A DNA stretch of 64,000 nt from Amylibacter sp. SFDW26 (GTDB taxonomy: Bacteria > Pseudomonadota > Alphaproteobacteria > Rhodobacterales > Rhodobacteraceae), in assembly GCF_009184395.1 (NCBI RefSeq), contig NZ_WEIC01000001.1, forward strand, positions 62,001 through 126,000, written 5' to 3'. Below the pieces are notes generated by a model. That model ran no database searches and was not told where the DNA came from. It saw nothing but the letters and a program-made list of their open reading frames with translations. A program made the translations under genes and the position numbers. Each line of letters starts with the position of its first letter. Position 1 is the first letter of the stretch. This document shows positions 7,306 to 16,396 of this stretch, piece after piece.

Positions 7306-8679
7306 CTAAAAGCTTCCTTTGGTGGCGTCTTTTTCGATTGGAATTGTAACCGAAACTGTAAAACCATGCGGTTTAGCATCTGCAAATTTAATCTGCCCAT
7401 TAAAGCTATCGATGCGTTCTTGCATGTTACGTAACCCAAGGCCAGATGTCACATGTGCTGAGCGTTCATTATAATCGGCTCCGCGTCCGTTATCTTTGAT
7501 GCTGAGCTGCACACGCGTCTTTGTCTTTGACAGTTTGATGGAGACAAGGCTTGCATCAGAATGTTTGGCACAGTTTGTAAGGGCTTCTTGGACGACACGG
7601 TATAGGGCTGTTTTGACCTCATCACTTAGTAAGTTGTGAACGGGTTGCGCGTCTACTTTTACATCAAACATATTGTGTTGTGAGAAGTCAGCACCAAGTC
7701 CTTTGACTGCGGCGGCAAGTCCCATATCATCCAATACGGAGGGACGTAGATCCATTGAAATACGGCGAACTTCATTAATTGCAGCATCTAACGCTTTCAT
7801 GGATGTATTGATTGGTTTGATAACTTTTGAGCCCCTACGGGTGTTCGATAGGGCGTTCTCTATTCCATATCGAGCTGAGACAAGAAGTTGGCTGATACTA
7901 TCATGAAGCTCTCTAGACACGCGTTTGCGTTCATCCTCTTGGATTTCCACAATGCGTGCTGTTAATGATTTTAATTTTGCATCGGCCAAACGTTGTTCTG
8001 AAAATTGTAACCCAGCCAAAATAATAGTTGTAACCGAGATTGCGCCTACAGATAAGAGAAGTAATACAAAGCGTGTTTGCTTAATGGAATTGCTCATTTC
8101 GGTCTGCACGATATTCACCTTTTCAGTGACGTCATCCAAGTAAATACCTGTACCTAACATCCAGCCCCATTTGGAGAAATAGGTGGAGTAAGCGAGTTTA
8201 TCAACGTATTCACCTGTAGAGGGTTTGAGCCATGTGTGCTCGTAAAACCCACCACCGTCTTGACCAATCTTAATCATGTCACGGATAATATGTTTACCGT
8301 CACTGTTCTCTAATCCAAGCCAGTTGTTCCCTACAAAATAAGTAAGACGCGGGTTTACAATATTGGTGCCACCTTCATCATAAACAAAAAAATAATTGTC
8401 TTGACCGTATGACATCTTACGTAAAATATCAGATGCTTCGCGTTGTGCTTGACGTTTGGTTTTAAGTGTTGATGTATACATTGGTGCGACGGCACCTTCA
8501 GCTAGTTCTATGTAGTTTTGCAGCTCGTTTTTTTTGAGGTCTAAATACATTTTTTCAACAATTTCACTTTGCGAGGTTGCCAAGCGATTATACTGAATAT
8601 TCACCACGAAAATGGTCGCAAACGAGATCAGAATGATTGGTAGCAGAGCTACAAAAACCAATTTTGTCTTATAATTCAT
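7306..8679 (-). CDS. sensor histidine kinase with extracytoplasmic Cache domain
   Basis: ATG at 8679 follows GGGAGGAAG, giving 457 residues. An N-terminal transmembrane helix (about 5-25) is followed by a single-Cache sensor domain whose end reads YFSKWGWMLGTGIYLDDV. A second membrane helix follows near residues 195-215. The HisKA_3 dimerisation domain has H259 in SRELHDSISQL, and an HATPase domain follows (DNGRGAD, GLGLRNMQERI). It is a NarX/UhpB-type kinase that should sense a small periplasmic ligand. Its position next to a TRAP transporter suggests the ligand is the transported acid. Confidence 0.92.
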   Translation of the reverse strand: MNYKTKLVFVALLPIILISFATIFVVNIQYNRLATSQSEIVEKMYLDLKKNELQNYIELAEGAVAPMYTSTLKTKRQAQREASDILRKMSYGQDNYFFVYDEGGTNIVNPRLTYFVGNNWLGLENSDGKHIIRDMIKIGQDGGGFYEHTWLKPSTGEYVDKLAYSTYFSKWGWMLGTGIYLDDVTEKVNIVQTEMSNSIKQTRFVLLLLSVGAISVTTIILAGLQFSEQRLADAKLKSLTARIVEIQEDERKRVSRELHDSISQLLVSARYGIENALSNTRRGSKVIKPINTSMKALDAAINEVRRISMDLRPSVLDDMGLAAAVKGLGADFSQHNMFDVKVDAQPVHNLLSDEVKTALYRVVQEALTNCAKHSDASLVSIKLSKTKTRVQLSIKDNGRGADYNERSAHVTSGLGLRNMQERIDSFNGQIKFADAKPHGFTVSVTIPIEKDATKGSF

Positions 8680-8744
8680 AGGGCTTCCTCCCAAAGCGGG
8701 TGATGTATACATCAATATGTCTGCAATACAAAGTTCGAAGCCTT

Positions 8745-8776
8745 CCGTAGTACTACGGATATCATATGGTAGTACT
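8745..8776. promoter_or_regulatory. candidate response regulator operator array
   Basis: CCGTAGTACTACGG (8745-8758) is a perfect 14-bp palindrome. The octamer GTAGTACT recurs at 8769-8776, making a second inverted pair with AGTACTAC (8749-8756) across 12 bases. The array sits between the kinase start (8679) and the TRAP binding-protein start (8865), where the adjacent NarL-type regulator would be expected to bind. Confidence 0.55.
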
Positions 8777-8864
8777 GCGTGTTGTGCTTTGCGCACTATA
8801 AAACTAGACAGAATCGATATTGCGAGGACATAATCGCAGTATAGTATCCATTGGGAGGAAATAT

Positions 8865-9947
8865 ATGGAACGTCGTAAGTTTTTAACCGGTGCAGCAGTT
8901 GCTGGCGCCGCTACAACTTTGGCTGCGCCTTCAGTTGCGCAAGGTAAAAAAGAAATGGTTATCGTGTCTACATGGCCACGTGACTTCCCAGGTTTGGGCT
9001 TACCAGCACAGCGTTTGGCCGCTCGTATCACTGAATTAACAGACGGTGAAATTGATGTACAATACTTCGCTGCTGGCGAACGCGTTGGTGCATTTGACTC
9101 GTTTGACGAAGTTGCTTCTGGCAACGCACAAGCATATATCGCTGCTGACTACTACTGGAAAGGCAAGCACCCAGCATGGGCCGCATTTACAGCTATTCCA
9201 TTCGGTCTAACAGCTGGTGAAATGGACGCTTGGATTAAATACGGCGGCGGCCAAGAGCTGTGGGATGAAGTTGCAGGCGAGTTTGGCTTGAAAAACTTTG
9301 CTATGGGTAACACAGGCGTTCAAATGGGCGGCTGGTTCAACAAAGAAATCAATTCTGGCGATGACTTCAAAGGTCTGAAAATGCGTATTCCTGGTTTGGG
9401 CGGTGACGTTCTTTCAAAACTAGGCGCGTCTCCTGTGTCACTTCCAGGTGGTCAAATTTATGAAAACCTGACGTCTGGTGCGATCGACGCGACAGAGTGG
9501 GTTGGTCCATACAATGACTACTTCATGAAGTTCTACGAAGCTGCGAAGTACTACTACTTCCCAGGTATGCATGAGCCAGGCGCACAGCTTGCTTTGGGTA
9601 TGAATGGCGAATTCTGGGGCGGTCTATCAGACAACCACAAAGCTATCATCGAAGCGGCTTGTAACGAAGAAAACTCACGTACAATGGCGGAAACAAACGC
9701 TAACAACGGTGCGTTCTTGAACAAATTGGTTAATGACCACGGTGTTCAGCTTCGTGAATTCAACGATGACGTTTATGACGCGTTCGGTGAAGCTGCGGCT
9801 GAAGTTATGGAAGAAGCGCGTGATCACAGTGATCTGGCAGCTCGTACAATGGATGCTGTTGCAAATGCACGTGCTGAAATTGGCGCATGGACTGCTCTTT
9901 CAGATACGGCTTACGTCACAAAACGTAACCGTGTGATCAACGGCTAA
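8865..9947 (+). CDS. TRAP transporter substrate-binding protein, TakP-like
   Basis: ATG at 8865 follows TTGGGAGGAA. The N terminus MERRKFLTGAAVAGA... ending in a cleavage site after APSVAQ is a twin-arginine signal, so the 360-residue protein is periplasmic. The DctP-family signature includes R174 in the MRIPGLGG block and the TEWVGPYND segment, which together resemble the 2-oxoacid binder TakP. It captures an organic acid and delivers it to the permeases encoded next. A hairpin after the gene could favour a higher level of this subunit than of the permeases. The true ligand is not readable. Confidence 0.92.
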   Translation: MERRKFLTGAAVAGAATTLAAPSVAQGKKEMVIVSTWPRDFPGLGLPAQRLAARITELTDGEIDVQYFAAGERVGAFDSFDEVASGNAQAYIAADYYWKGKHPAWAAFTAIPFGLTAGEMDAWIKYGGGQELWDEVAGEFGLKNFAMGNTGVQMGGWFNKEINSGDDFKGLKMRIPGLGGDVLSKLGASPVSLPGGQIYENLTSGAIDATEWVGPYNDYFMKFYEAAKYYYFPGMHEPGAQLALGMNGEFWGGLSDNHKAIIEAACNEENSRTMAETNANNGAFLNKLVNDHGVQLREFNDDVYDAFGEAAAEVMEEARDHSDLAARTMDAVANARAEIGAWTALSDTAYVTKRNRVING

Positions 9948-9965
9948 TTAAGCTGATTTGCATTA

Positions 9966-9993
9966 GGGCCGAGACATTCATTTGTCTCGGCCC
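9966..9993 (+). terminator. strong hairpin between binding protein and permease genes
   Basis: An 11-bp perfect stem (GGGCCGAGACA / TGTCTCGGCCC) has a six-base loop and no T tract. It probably stabilises the upstream mRNA or partly terminates transcription, a common arrangement after binding-protein genes. Confidence 0.6.
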
Positions 9994-10056
9994 ATTCGCA
10001 TAACTCTCTAATTTTATGATACTATTACGACCTATTCTTCTGTGGGAGGAAAACGT

Positions 10057-11040
10057 ATGACACCGCAAAACGCTGCAACGATGTCTGGAACAGACAAGTT
10101 GCCAAATAGAACACGCTTTTTGGGTTGGTCCATTTTGTTTGTTATGTTTGTTTTCCTTGCCAATAATTTCGCAACCTATTGGGGCGGCTTACCAGGTGCT
10201 GGTATTGACGGCGGCCCATTGGGTTTAATGCAATTGGGATTATACCCACTTGCCATTGTTTTTGCTTTTGAACTCGTTCGCCAAAACGCACAAACAACAT
10301 TGCGCCAAGACAGTGAAACGATTTCAAATATGAATGCGTTTTTCGTTCGCGCGTGTTTCTTTATCGTCCTTTATATCGGTATCGTAGATACTGTGGTTTC
10401 ATTCTTACGTGTGGAACAACTTCTTGATGATGTTGTCGGAACAGAGATGACCAAACAATTGGGCCGTTCGCAGTTTCGCGGCGTCTATATACACTTCCCA
10501 TTGATGATCCTTGGTGTGATCACAGCAATACGCAGCCGTGTGTTGGGTGTTGAATGGCTGGCGCTAATGGTTGTGGTCGCCGAACTTCTGATCGTATTTT
10601 TACGGTTCATTTTTTCCTATGAACAAGCGTTTATGGCTGATCTTGTACGGTTCTGGTATGGCGCGCTATTCCTATTCGCGAGTGCTTATACTCTTATGGA
10701 AGAGGGGCACGTACGTGTTGATATCTTCTATGCAGGTTTCCGAAATAAAACCAAAGGCTGGGTGAATGCATTCGGGTCTTTGTTTATGGGGATCGCTCTA
10801 TGTTGGACAATTTTAATTGTCGGTATGGGGTCAAAAAACTCAATCATCAACAGCCCATTGTTAAACTTTGAAACAACGCAATCGGGTTTTGGCCTGTATG
10901 TCAAATACCTGATGGCAGGTTTCTTGGGCGTGTTTGCTGTTTCAATGATGATCCAATTTATCAGTTATCTTATGGCCGCGGTTGCAGATTACCGTGGACA
11001 TGAAGGTAAAACTATTCCTGAAGGCGCGGGGGCCCACTAA
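10057..11040 (+). CDS. TRAP transporter small permease (DctQ) with extended N-terminal membrane domain
   Basis: ATG at 10057 follows GGGAGGAAAAC. The C-terminal half (about residues 190-315) is the DctQ domain with the EEGHVRVDIF signature and four helices. Before it come about 170 residues with further membrane helices (around 22-40, 55-72, 95-115 and 150-165), which ordinary DctQ proteins of 160-200 residues lack. It pairs with the large permease starting two bases downstream to move substrate with Na+ or H+. The extension is not explained by known TRAP mechanism. Confidence 0.88.
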   Translation: MTPQNAATMSGTDKLPNRTRFLGWSILFVMFVFLANNFATYWGGLPGAGIDGGPLGLMQLGLYPLAIVFAFELVRQNAQTTLRQDSETISNMNAFFVRACFFIVLYIGIVDTVVSFLRVEQLLDDVVGTEMTKQLGRSQFRGVYIHFPLMILGVITAIRSRVLGVEWLALMVVVAELLIVFLRFIFSYEQAFMADLVRFWYGALFLFASAYTLMEEGHVRVDIFYAGFRNKTKGWVNAFGSLFMGIALCWTILIVGMGSKNSIINSPLLNFETTQSGFGLYVKYLMAGFLGVFAVSMMIQFISYLMAAVADYRGHEGKTIPEGAGAH

Positions 11041-11041
11041 T

Positions 11042-13693
11042 ATGGAACTGTTTTTTCTACTTCTTCTCGTCGTCATCATGGCCGGCGCGCTTGGATCTGG
11101 CTTTCCAGTGGCTTTTGCCCTGCCGGGTGCTTCTATTGCAACGATCCTGATCGCTGCTGGTGCGGGCTACTTATTTGAGGGCTCTACCGACGCTTTCTTT
11201 GCCCAAGGGGGACCTAAACAATGGCTTTCGGCGGGTGTAACCAACTTGCGCGGGGTTTATTGGGAACCTGAACGTGATACGCTGATTGCGATCCCATTGT
11301 TCATTTTTATGGGTATTATGTTGCAGCGCTCAAAGATTGCTGAAGATCTGTTGATCACTATGGCCAACCTATTTGGCCCAATTCCAGGTGGTTTGGGTAT
11401 CTCTGTTGTCTTCGTTGGTGCACTTTTGGCTGCCACAACAGGTATTGTTGGTGCGACTGTGGTTGCGATGGGATTGATTTCCTTGCCAGCTATGATGCGT
11501 AATGGGTATTCGAATTCACTTGCCACTGGCACGATTGCTGCGTCTGGTACATTGGGACAGATTATTCCGCCGTCTATTGTTCTGATCATCTTGGCAGACC
11601 AATTGGCCAGTGCTGCTGATCAAGCAGGGACGATCCGTAAGAACTTGTTCAAAGAGAACACTGGCGAGCTGTCGATGCCATCTTCATACGAGGTTGTTTC
11701 GACTTCTGCGGGTGAAATGTTCCTTGGGGCGTTGCTGCCTGGTTTGGTATTGGTTGGTCTTTATATGGCTTACATCCTGATCATCGCATTTATCCGCCCT
11801 AAGATGGCACCACCTGTACGTTATAATGGTGTTTATGATCGTGATTTTGCAGTTAAGGTTTTCCTTACATTGATCCCGCCACTTCTTCTAATCTTCCTTG
11901 TTTTGGGGTCTATCATTGGTGGTATTGCTACAGTGAACCAAGCGGGTGCGATTGGTGCGGCTGGTGCTTTGGTCATGGCAGGCTATCGTTTGACTGAAGG
12001 GCGCAAAGGTACTTATTACCCTGCGATCCTTGCTATTGTTAGTTTGGTTATCATCGGTTTTGTGATGGCAAACTTTAATACCAACATTAAAAACATCAGA
12101 ACCAGTTCTGATATGTTGGGCGTAGGTCTTGCTATTATTGCGTCACTGTCTTTGATCGTGGCTTTGGTTTGGAGTGCTATTCGTGCGTTCAAGATCGAAG
12201 ATACATTGCAAAGTGTGATGCGTGAAACAGCGAAAGCGACCTCATTGGTGTTTATCATCCTATTGGGTGCTGCCATACTGACGGCTGCGTTCCGCGCCTT
12301 TGGGGGTGAGCATCTTGTAAAAGAATTCCTAGAAGGGATGCCAGGTGGTTTCTGGACGAAGTTCGTCATCGTTATGGCTGTGATCTTTTTCCTCGGTTTT
12401 TTCCTTGATTTCATCGAAATCGCAGTTGTGGTTGTGCCTATCGTGGCGCCAATTCTACTGGCCGATCCTGCGGCAAACGTAACGGCTGTTTGGTTGGGTG
12501 TGATGATTGGCTTGAACATTCAAACGTCATTCCTGACACCGCCATTTGGCTTTGCATTATTCTATCTGCGTGGTGTAGCGCCTGCTGCCGTGAAAACCAT
12601 TCAGATGTACAAAGGCGTGATTCCGTTTATCGCATTGCAACTGTTGGCCTTGGCTATTGTTGGTAATACACCGCAATTGGTGAACTATCTGCCAAACCGT
12701 GTGGCATTGCTGTCTGATAATGCGCCACCCCCACGTAATCCGAAATTGGGTTATTGTGTGGATCAATATCTGATTGCGGAATTAGATGTTGTAGGTCCTG
12801 CTTTGATCAGCAGTGCTGATGCAGCTTCAAAGATTAATCTGAGTCTATTGCCAAAAGACTTAGCGAAATCCACAAGCAAAAGCTTTGCTAATGTTGCACA
12901 AGCGGTTGAACAGTTGAAGCTTGCACAAGCAGCAACGGCTGATGTTGAAGCAGCAGCTGGTCCATACCGTCCGATCCACAAAGCGGTGCGTGCATTAGAG
13001 CGCGATGCCAAAACGATTGATCGTGAGATCAAAGCGATCAAAAAAGAGATCAAAGATCTGGAAACAGGCGATAGTTATATCGATGAGTTGAACCATGAGA
13101 TCGAAGAGCTTGAAGCGGATAAGGCTGCATTGCTTGCGCAAATTCCGTCAGACTGGGATGCGGTTTATAAAGCGTTCCAAGAGGTGAATAAGAAAGAAAA
13201 GCAGGCCTATTCCAAGTTTAAGAAACTTTCGACAGATGCTTACGAGCCGTCCATAGAGACGCTTGATGTATTGTTAAGCGGTGATGAATTCCGTGCTTTG
13301 CAAGACCAATTGATGGCATCGAAAGCTCTTGTTTCTAATAATGCGCCAGCGGATGCAGTTGATCCATTGAACGATCTGAAGCGCGCGTTTAGCGATCTTG
13401 GTGGTGCGGGTGATATTGCATCTGCCATTAACAAAGCACGTCGTGCGGTGAAATCTAAAACACCGAGCAAGGAGAAAGCGCAAGACCAGTTAGATAAAGC
13501 GATTGCTTTGTATAATGAACAGCTTGCATGGCGCGCAGATGCCGAGGCTCAGGTTGGCCCAGAACTGTCAACCTATGAGCAAAGCCTACGCAGCACGCTT
13601 GGTATACGTCAGCAGACGAAGTTCACAGAAGAACAAGCATTGTATGTGGCAAACTGTGTGTCTGATCATCGAGATGTATCGTTGAACTTCTAA
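11042..13693 (+). CDS. TRAP transporter large permease (DctM) with a ~330-residue C-terminal coiled-coil tail
   Basis: ATG at 11042 is two bases past the small permease stop; an in-frame ATG at 10982 lies inside that gene. Residues 1 to about 550 form the DctM transport domain with many membrane helices (IPLFIFMG, TVVAMGLISLPAMMRNGY, ASGTLGQIIPPSIV, FLTPPFGFALFYLRG). After a proline-rich linker (about 558-565), the remaining ~320 residues are soluble and charged. They include a clear coiled coil around residues 645-705 (IDREIKAIKKEIKDLE and following) and end without a membrane segment. Normal DctM proteins are about 430 residues. The tail may be cytoplasmic and may bind a partner. Its function is unknown. 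Confidence 0.9.
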   Translation: MELFFLLLLVVIMAGALGSGFPVAFALPGASIATILIAAGAGYLFEGSTDAFFAQGGPKQWLSAGVTNLRGVYWEPERDTLIAIPLFIFMGIMLQRSKIAEDLLITMANLFGPIPGGLGISVVFVGALLAATTGIVGATVVAMGLISLPAMMRNGYSNSLATGTIAASGTLGQIIPPSIVLIILADQLASAADQAGTIRKNLFKENTGELSMPSSYEVVSTSAGEMFLGALLPGLVLVGLYMAYILIIAFIRPKMAPPVRYNGVYDRDFAVKVFLTLIPPLLLIFLVLGSIIGGIATVNQAGAIGAAGALVMAGYRLTEGRKGTYYPAILAIVSLVIIGFVMANFNTNIKNIRTSSDMLGVGLAIIASLSLIVALVWSAIRAFKIEDTLQSVMRETAKATSLVFIILLGAAILTAAFRAFGGEHLVKEFLEGMPGGFWTKFVIVMAVIFFLGFFLDFIEIAVVVVPIVAPILLADPAANVTAVWLGVMIGLNIQTSFLTPPFGFALFYLRGVAPAAVKTIQMYKGVIPFIALQLLALAIVGNTPQLVNYLPNRVALLSDNAPPPRNPKLGYCVDQYLIAELDVVGPALISSADAASKINLSLLPKDLAKSTSKSFANVAQAVEQLKLAQAATADVEAAAGPYRPIHKAVRALERDAKTIDREIKAIKKEIKDLETGDSYIDELNHEIEELEADKAALLAQIPSDWDAVYKAFQEVNKKEKQAYSKFKKLSTDAYEPSIETLDVLLSGDEFRALQDQLMASKALVSNNAPADAVDPLNDLKRAFSDLGGAGDIASAINKARRAVKSKTPSKEKAQDQLDKAIALYNEQLAWRADAEAQVGPELSTYEQSLRSTLGIRQQTKFTEEQALYVANCVSDHRDVSLNF

Positions 13694-13698
13694 AAATA

Positions 13699-13727
13699 AT
13701 AGTGCGTCTCTGATTGAGGCGCACTAT
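13699..13727 (+). terminator. hairpin between convergent dctM and GFA genes
   Basis: ATAGTGCG / CGCACTAT arms with an inner CTC/GAG pair lie between two convergent genes. The T tract is weak in both directions, so it probably serves as a shared end signal. Confidence 0.6.
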
Positions 13728-13733
13728 CCCATT

Positions 13734-14117
13734 TTATGAGATTTCTAAGTTCCACCACTTTGGGCGTGTTGTGCGATAGGAATGAGTGGTCGGTTTTAAC
13801 TCTTTGTGGTTTGGCTTATCAAAAACACCTAGAAGTAGTGCCACTGTAGGATCATCATCTATTGCGCCTAAGCTGCTTCCACAAGTTGCACAAAATGCGC
13901 GACTTGAATAATCGGATGATCTGTAAGTACTGGGAGTTCCGTTTTCCCCTACCCAAGTGACAGCTTCTTTTGGAAACTCGACCCAAGCCGTAGTTAATGC
14001 TCCACTATGTCGTTGGCACATTTTGCATGAACAGGTGTGAGGTTTTAAAGCGGGGCCAATGGCTTCGAACCGAATGGCGCCACATAGGCAACCGCCGCTA
14101 TAGGTGTATTTTTGCAT
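13734..14117 (-). CDS. GFA-domain (CENP-V/GFA) zinc-binding protein
   Basis: The 127-residue protein has the GFA zinc ligands: C10 and C12 (GGCLCGAIRF), C29, C31 and C34 (CSCKMCQRHSG), and C76 and C79 (FCATCGSSLG). The family was named after a glutathione-dependent formaldehyde-activating enzyme, but most members have no proven activity. It is a single gene without an operon partner. Confidence 0.88.
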   Translation of the reverse strand: MQKYTYSGGCLCGAIRFEAIGPALKPHTCSCKMCQRHSGALTTAWVEFPKEAVTWVGENGTPSTYRSSDYSSRAFCATCGSSLGAIDDDPTVALLLGVFDKPNHKELKPTTHSYRTTRPKWWNLEIS

Positions 14118-14209
14118 GTTACCTAAATCCTTAATTTTCGATATAATTTTATTAAATATAATTAAGTGAGTTGGCGAAGGTTTTGTTTGAAAGGCAAAGC
14201 TCTACGCTT

Positions 14210-14638
14210 TTAATTCGCCTTACCTTTATCACCCCAAGGTAATGGGGTCACGGCAATCCCGTCATCAATCAGCTCTTTGGCATCTTGTATCTTTGCTTCG
14301 CCGTGAATGGCGCGCTCTGGCGCGTCACCTTCGTGAATGGCGCGGGCTTCTTTGGCAAAATCAGTGCCAACGTTTTCGGAATTTTCTTCAACCTTTTTAC
14401 GCATCTCAGCCAAAGCTTGTTCCGCAGGGGATGCTGGTGCTGATAATGGGCCTTTAGGTTTGCCAGAGCTGCGTGCTGGGCGCACTTGTGGGGCCATAAT
14501 GGCCTTTTCTACGCCTAATGCGCCGCAGACAGAACAGGTGACCATGCCGCTTGTTAATAGCTTTTCGAAGGCTTCAGCGGACTGAAACCAACTGTCAAAG
14601 GTATGGTCTTTTTCACATTTTAAGCTGTAGCGTATCAT
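14210..14638 (-). CDS. DUF1178 family protein
   Basis: The 142-residue protein begins MIRYSLKCEKDHTFDSWFQS and has a putative metal site formed by C8, C35 and C38 (TCSVCG). It ends with VTPLPWGDKG, as DUF1178 proteins do. The middle is low-complexity and polar. It is widespread in alphaproteobacteria and its function is unknown. Confidence 0.85.
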   Translation of the reverse strand: MIRYSLKCEKDHTFDSWFQSAEAFEKLLTSGMVTCSVCGALGVEKAIMAPQVRPARSSGKPKGPLSAPASPAEQALAEMRKKVEENSENVGTDFAKEARAIHEGDAPERAIHGEAKIQDAKELIDDGIAVTPLPWGDKGKAN

Positions 14639-14711
14639 GCGAACCTACGATTATTGCTTCACCCTTAAAGATAAGGATGAATTTGAAAAGTTCCAGTAAT
14701 GGATTCTCACC

Positions 14712-15269
14712 TTAACGTGCGCGACGATCGCGGCGTGCTGACATTGGCTGGAATGCAACGCCATTATGGGCTTCGCAATAAGGTTTACCTGTTTCAGCAG
14801 TCAGACCACAGAACCAGAAATCTTCTGTAGCTGGATCACCAATTGGCCATTTGCATGTGCGTTCGGTCAATTCCATCAAAGACAGCTTTTTTGCGTCTTT
14901 TTCAACAGTTGCCACTTTTTCCAAAGCTTCTGCACTGATTTCAGAATTCGAAGGTTGTGGTGGCAAAGGTTGGCCAGCCGTAATAATCGGCTTACGTGGT
15001 GGAATGCTTACAGCGGTAGACGGGGAAGACGAAACTGTGGACGTTTCCACTGTCTTTGGTTTTGAAGGTGCTTTTGTTTTTGGCGCAGCTTTAGCTTTTG
15101 GTGCAGCTTTAGTTTTTGTTGTTGCACGGTTTGATAGGCCTAAACGGTGTACTTTACCAATTACAGCGTTACGTGTAACGCCGCCCAATTCTTTTGCGAT
15201 TTGGCTGGCGGATTTGCCTTCCATCCACATTGTTTTCAGAATTTCTACGCGGTCATCTGTCCAAGACAT
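14712..15269 (-). CDS. gcrA: cell-cycle transcriptional regulator GcrA
   Basis: GcrA is a sigma70 cofactor that activates promoters methylated by CcrM at GANTC sites, controlling S-phase genes in alphaproteobacteria. The N terminus MSWTDDRVEILKTMWMEGKS with the helix-turn-helix (ASQIAKELGGVTRNAVIGKV) is diagnostic. The middle is an Ala/Lys/Pro-rich linker, and the C-terminal domain has the CKWPIGDP...FWFCG motif and ends RRDRRAR. The ATG at 15269 has GGAG six bases upstream; a TTG four codons earlier overlaps that site and is rejected. Length is 185 residues. Confidence 0.95.
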   Translation of the reverse strand: MSWTDDRVEILKTMWMEGKSASQIAKELGGVTRNAVIGKVHRLGLSNRATTKTKAAPKAKAAPKTKAPSKPKTVETSTVSSSPSTAVSIPPRKPIITAGQPLPPQPSNSEISAEALEKVATVEKDAKKLSLMELTERTCKWPIGDPATEDFWFCGLTAETGKPYCEAHNGVAFQPMSARRDRRAR

Positions 15270-15376
15270 TTTGTGCTCCAAATCTATGCCGTTTCTTAGG
15301 CTAGCCTAACTAATTAAACTATCCGCGCGGGCGATGCCAGTGCTTTTATGACAGAAAGGTATCAGAATTGCTAAAT

Positions 15377-16276
15377 TCACACGGTTTTTTGCGAAGCTGC
15401 ACGTGCTTCGCGACTGGCAAGTAAAATAGCGCCACTGCAAATGGTGATAGAGCCTATTACACTGACTATATCGGGTGTTTGCCCAAAGATGATAAAATCA
15501 TAGAGCGTGGCGAAAATAAGTGCAGCGTAAGAGAAAGGGGCGATAAAGCTGGCATCACTTAACCGTAGCGCGGTTATATAGCAGGTCTGAGCGCAAACCA
15601 TTAAAAAACCAATCGCCACCATTGCACACCATTGCAATTGAGTTGGGGCTTGCCAGACAAAGAATGCAATGGCAGCAGAAATCAAAAAACCGATTGTATT
15701 GTTGATGATTAATATCTGAAAACCAGTTTCTTTGCGCGTTAACCGTTTCATCAAAATTAACTCTGTTCCCAACATTATGGCTGCTGCCAGTGCAATTAAA
15801 GCAGCTGGTTGGAAGGTTGCTGGGCTGGGGCGTAACAAAATAAAGGCGCCGATAAGTGCTATCACAGCTGCTAACCATCGGTATTTACCAACACGTTCCC
15901 CCAAAAAAGGGATGGCAAGCATCATAGCAAATACAGGGTTTAAAAAACTGATAGCCGTCGCATCTGGCAAGGGGATCAAGGAAACGGATGCAAACATCAA
16001 AGTCACACCAGCCCAACCCGCAGATGTACGAGATATATGCAATTTTAAATTTGGCTTTGTGAAAACGGGTCGGATTGCCATAGCTGTAATAACAAGTGCC
16101 ATAAGCGCAAAAGTGAAGCGTCCAAAACTGATTTGAAACGGTTGCATCGCAGGCCCAAGATAATCTTGGCCTAATGCTTTTGCCAAAATGTTTATCCCTG
16201 CCAAAATAGCCGAGGCCAATAGGATGAGGCCCGCCGATAAAAGTGCGCTGTTCTTGGGGTGCTGATTTTGGGTCAT
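15377..16276 (-). CDS. DMT-superfamily transporter (EamA domains)
   Basis: The 299-residue protein has about ten hydrophobic helices arranged as two EamA repeats, the typical drug/metabolite transporter layout. Motifs such as DATAISFLNPVFAMMLAIPFL and SFIAPFSYAALIFATLYDF mark the ends of the two repeats. It probably exports a metabolite or amino acid. The substrate is unknown. It is divergent from argD. Confidence 0.88.
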   Translation of the reverse strand: MTQNQHPKNSALLSAGLILLASAILAGINILAKALGQDYLGPAMQPFQISFGRFTFALMALVITAMAIRPVFTKPNLKLHISRTSAGWAGVTLMFASVSLIPLPDATAISFLNPVFAMMLAIPFLGERVGKYRWLAAVIALIGAFILLRPSPATFQPAALIALAAAIMLGTELILMKRLTRKETGFQILIINNTIGFLISAAIAFFVWQAPTQLQWCAMVAIGFLMVCAQTCYITALRLSDASFIAPFSYAALIFATLYDFIIFGQTPDIVSVIGSITICSGAILLASREARAASQKTV

Positions 16277-16396
16277 TTATATCTCAAATATTCATAACAA
16301 AGGATCACTTAGCGCGAACATGTGCAAGCAAGAATTGACTTAAGGGCAAAGATACGCCAAAGCGACGTTTCTGATATAATTATAGGAGTAAATATC

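Noticed and set aside
10982-11041. ATG at 10982 as start of the large TRAP permease
   Set aside because: It lies inside the small permease gene; family proteins begin at the hydrophobic MELFFLLLL at 11042.
14130-14170. CtrA-like TTAA pairs upstream of the GFA gene
   Set aside because: The spacing is six or fifteen bases, not seven, in a very AT-rich stretch.
14766-15309. Plus-strand open frames opposite gcrA
   Set aside because: They arise from the Ala/Lys/Pro-rich linker of gcrA read in reverse; gcrA is clear.
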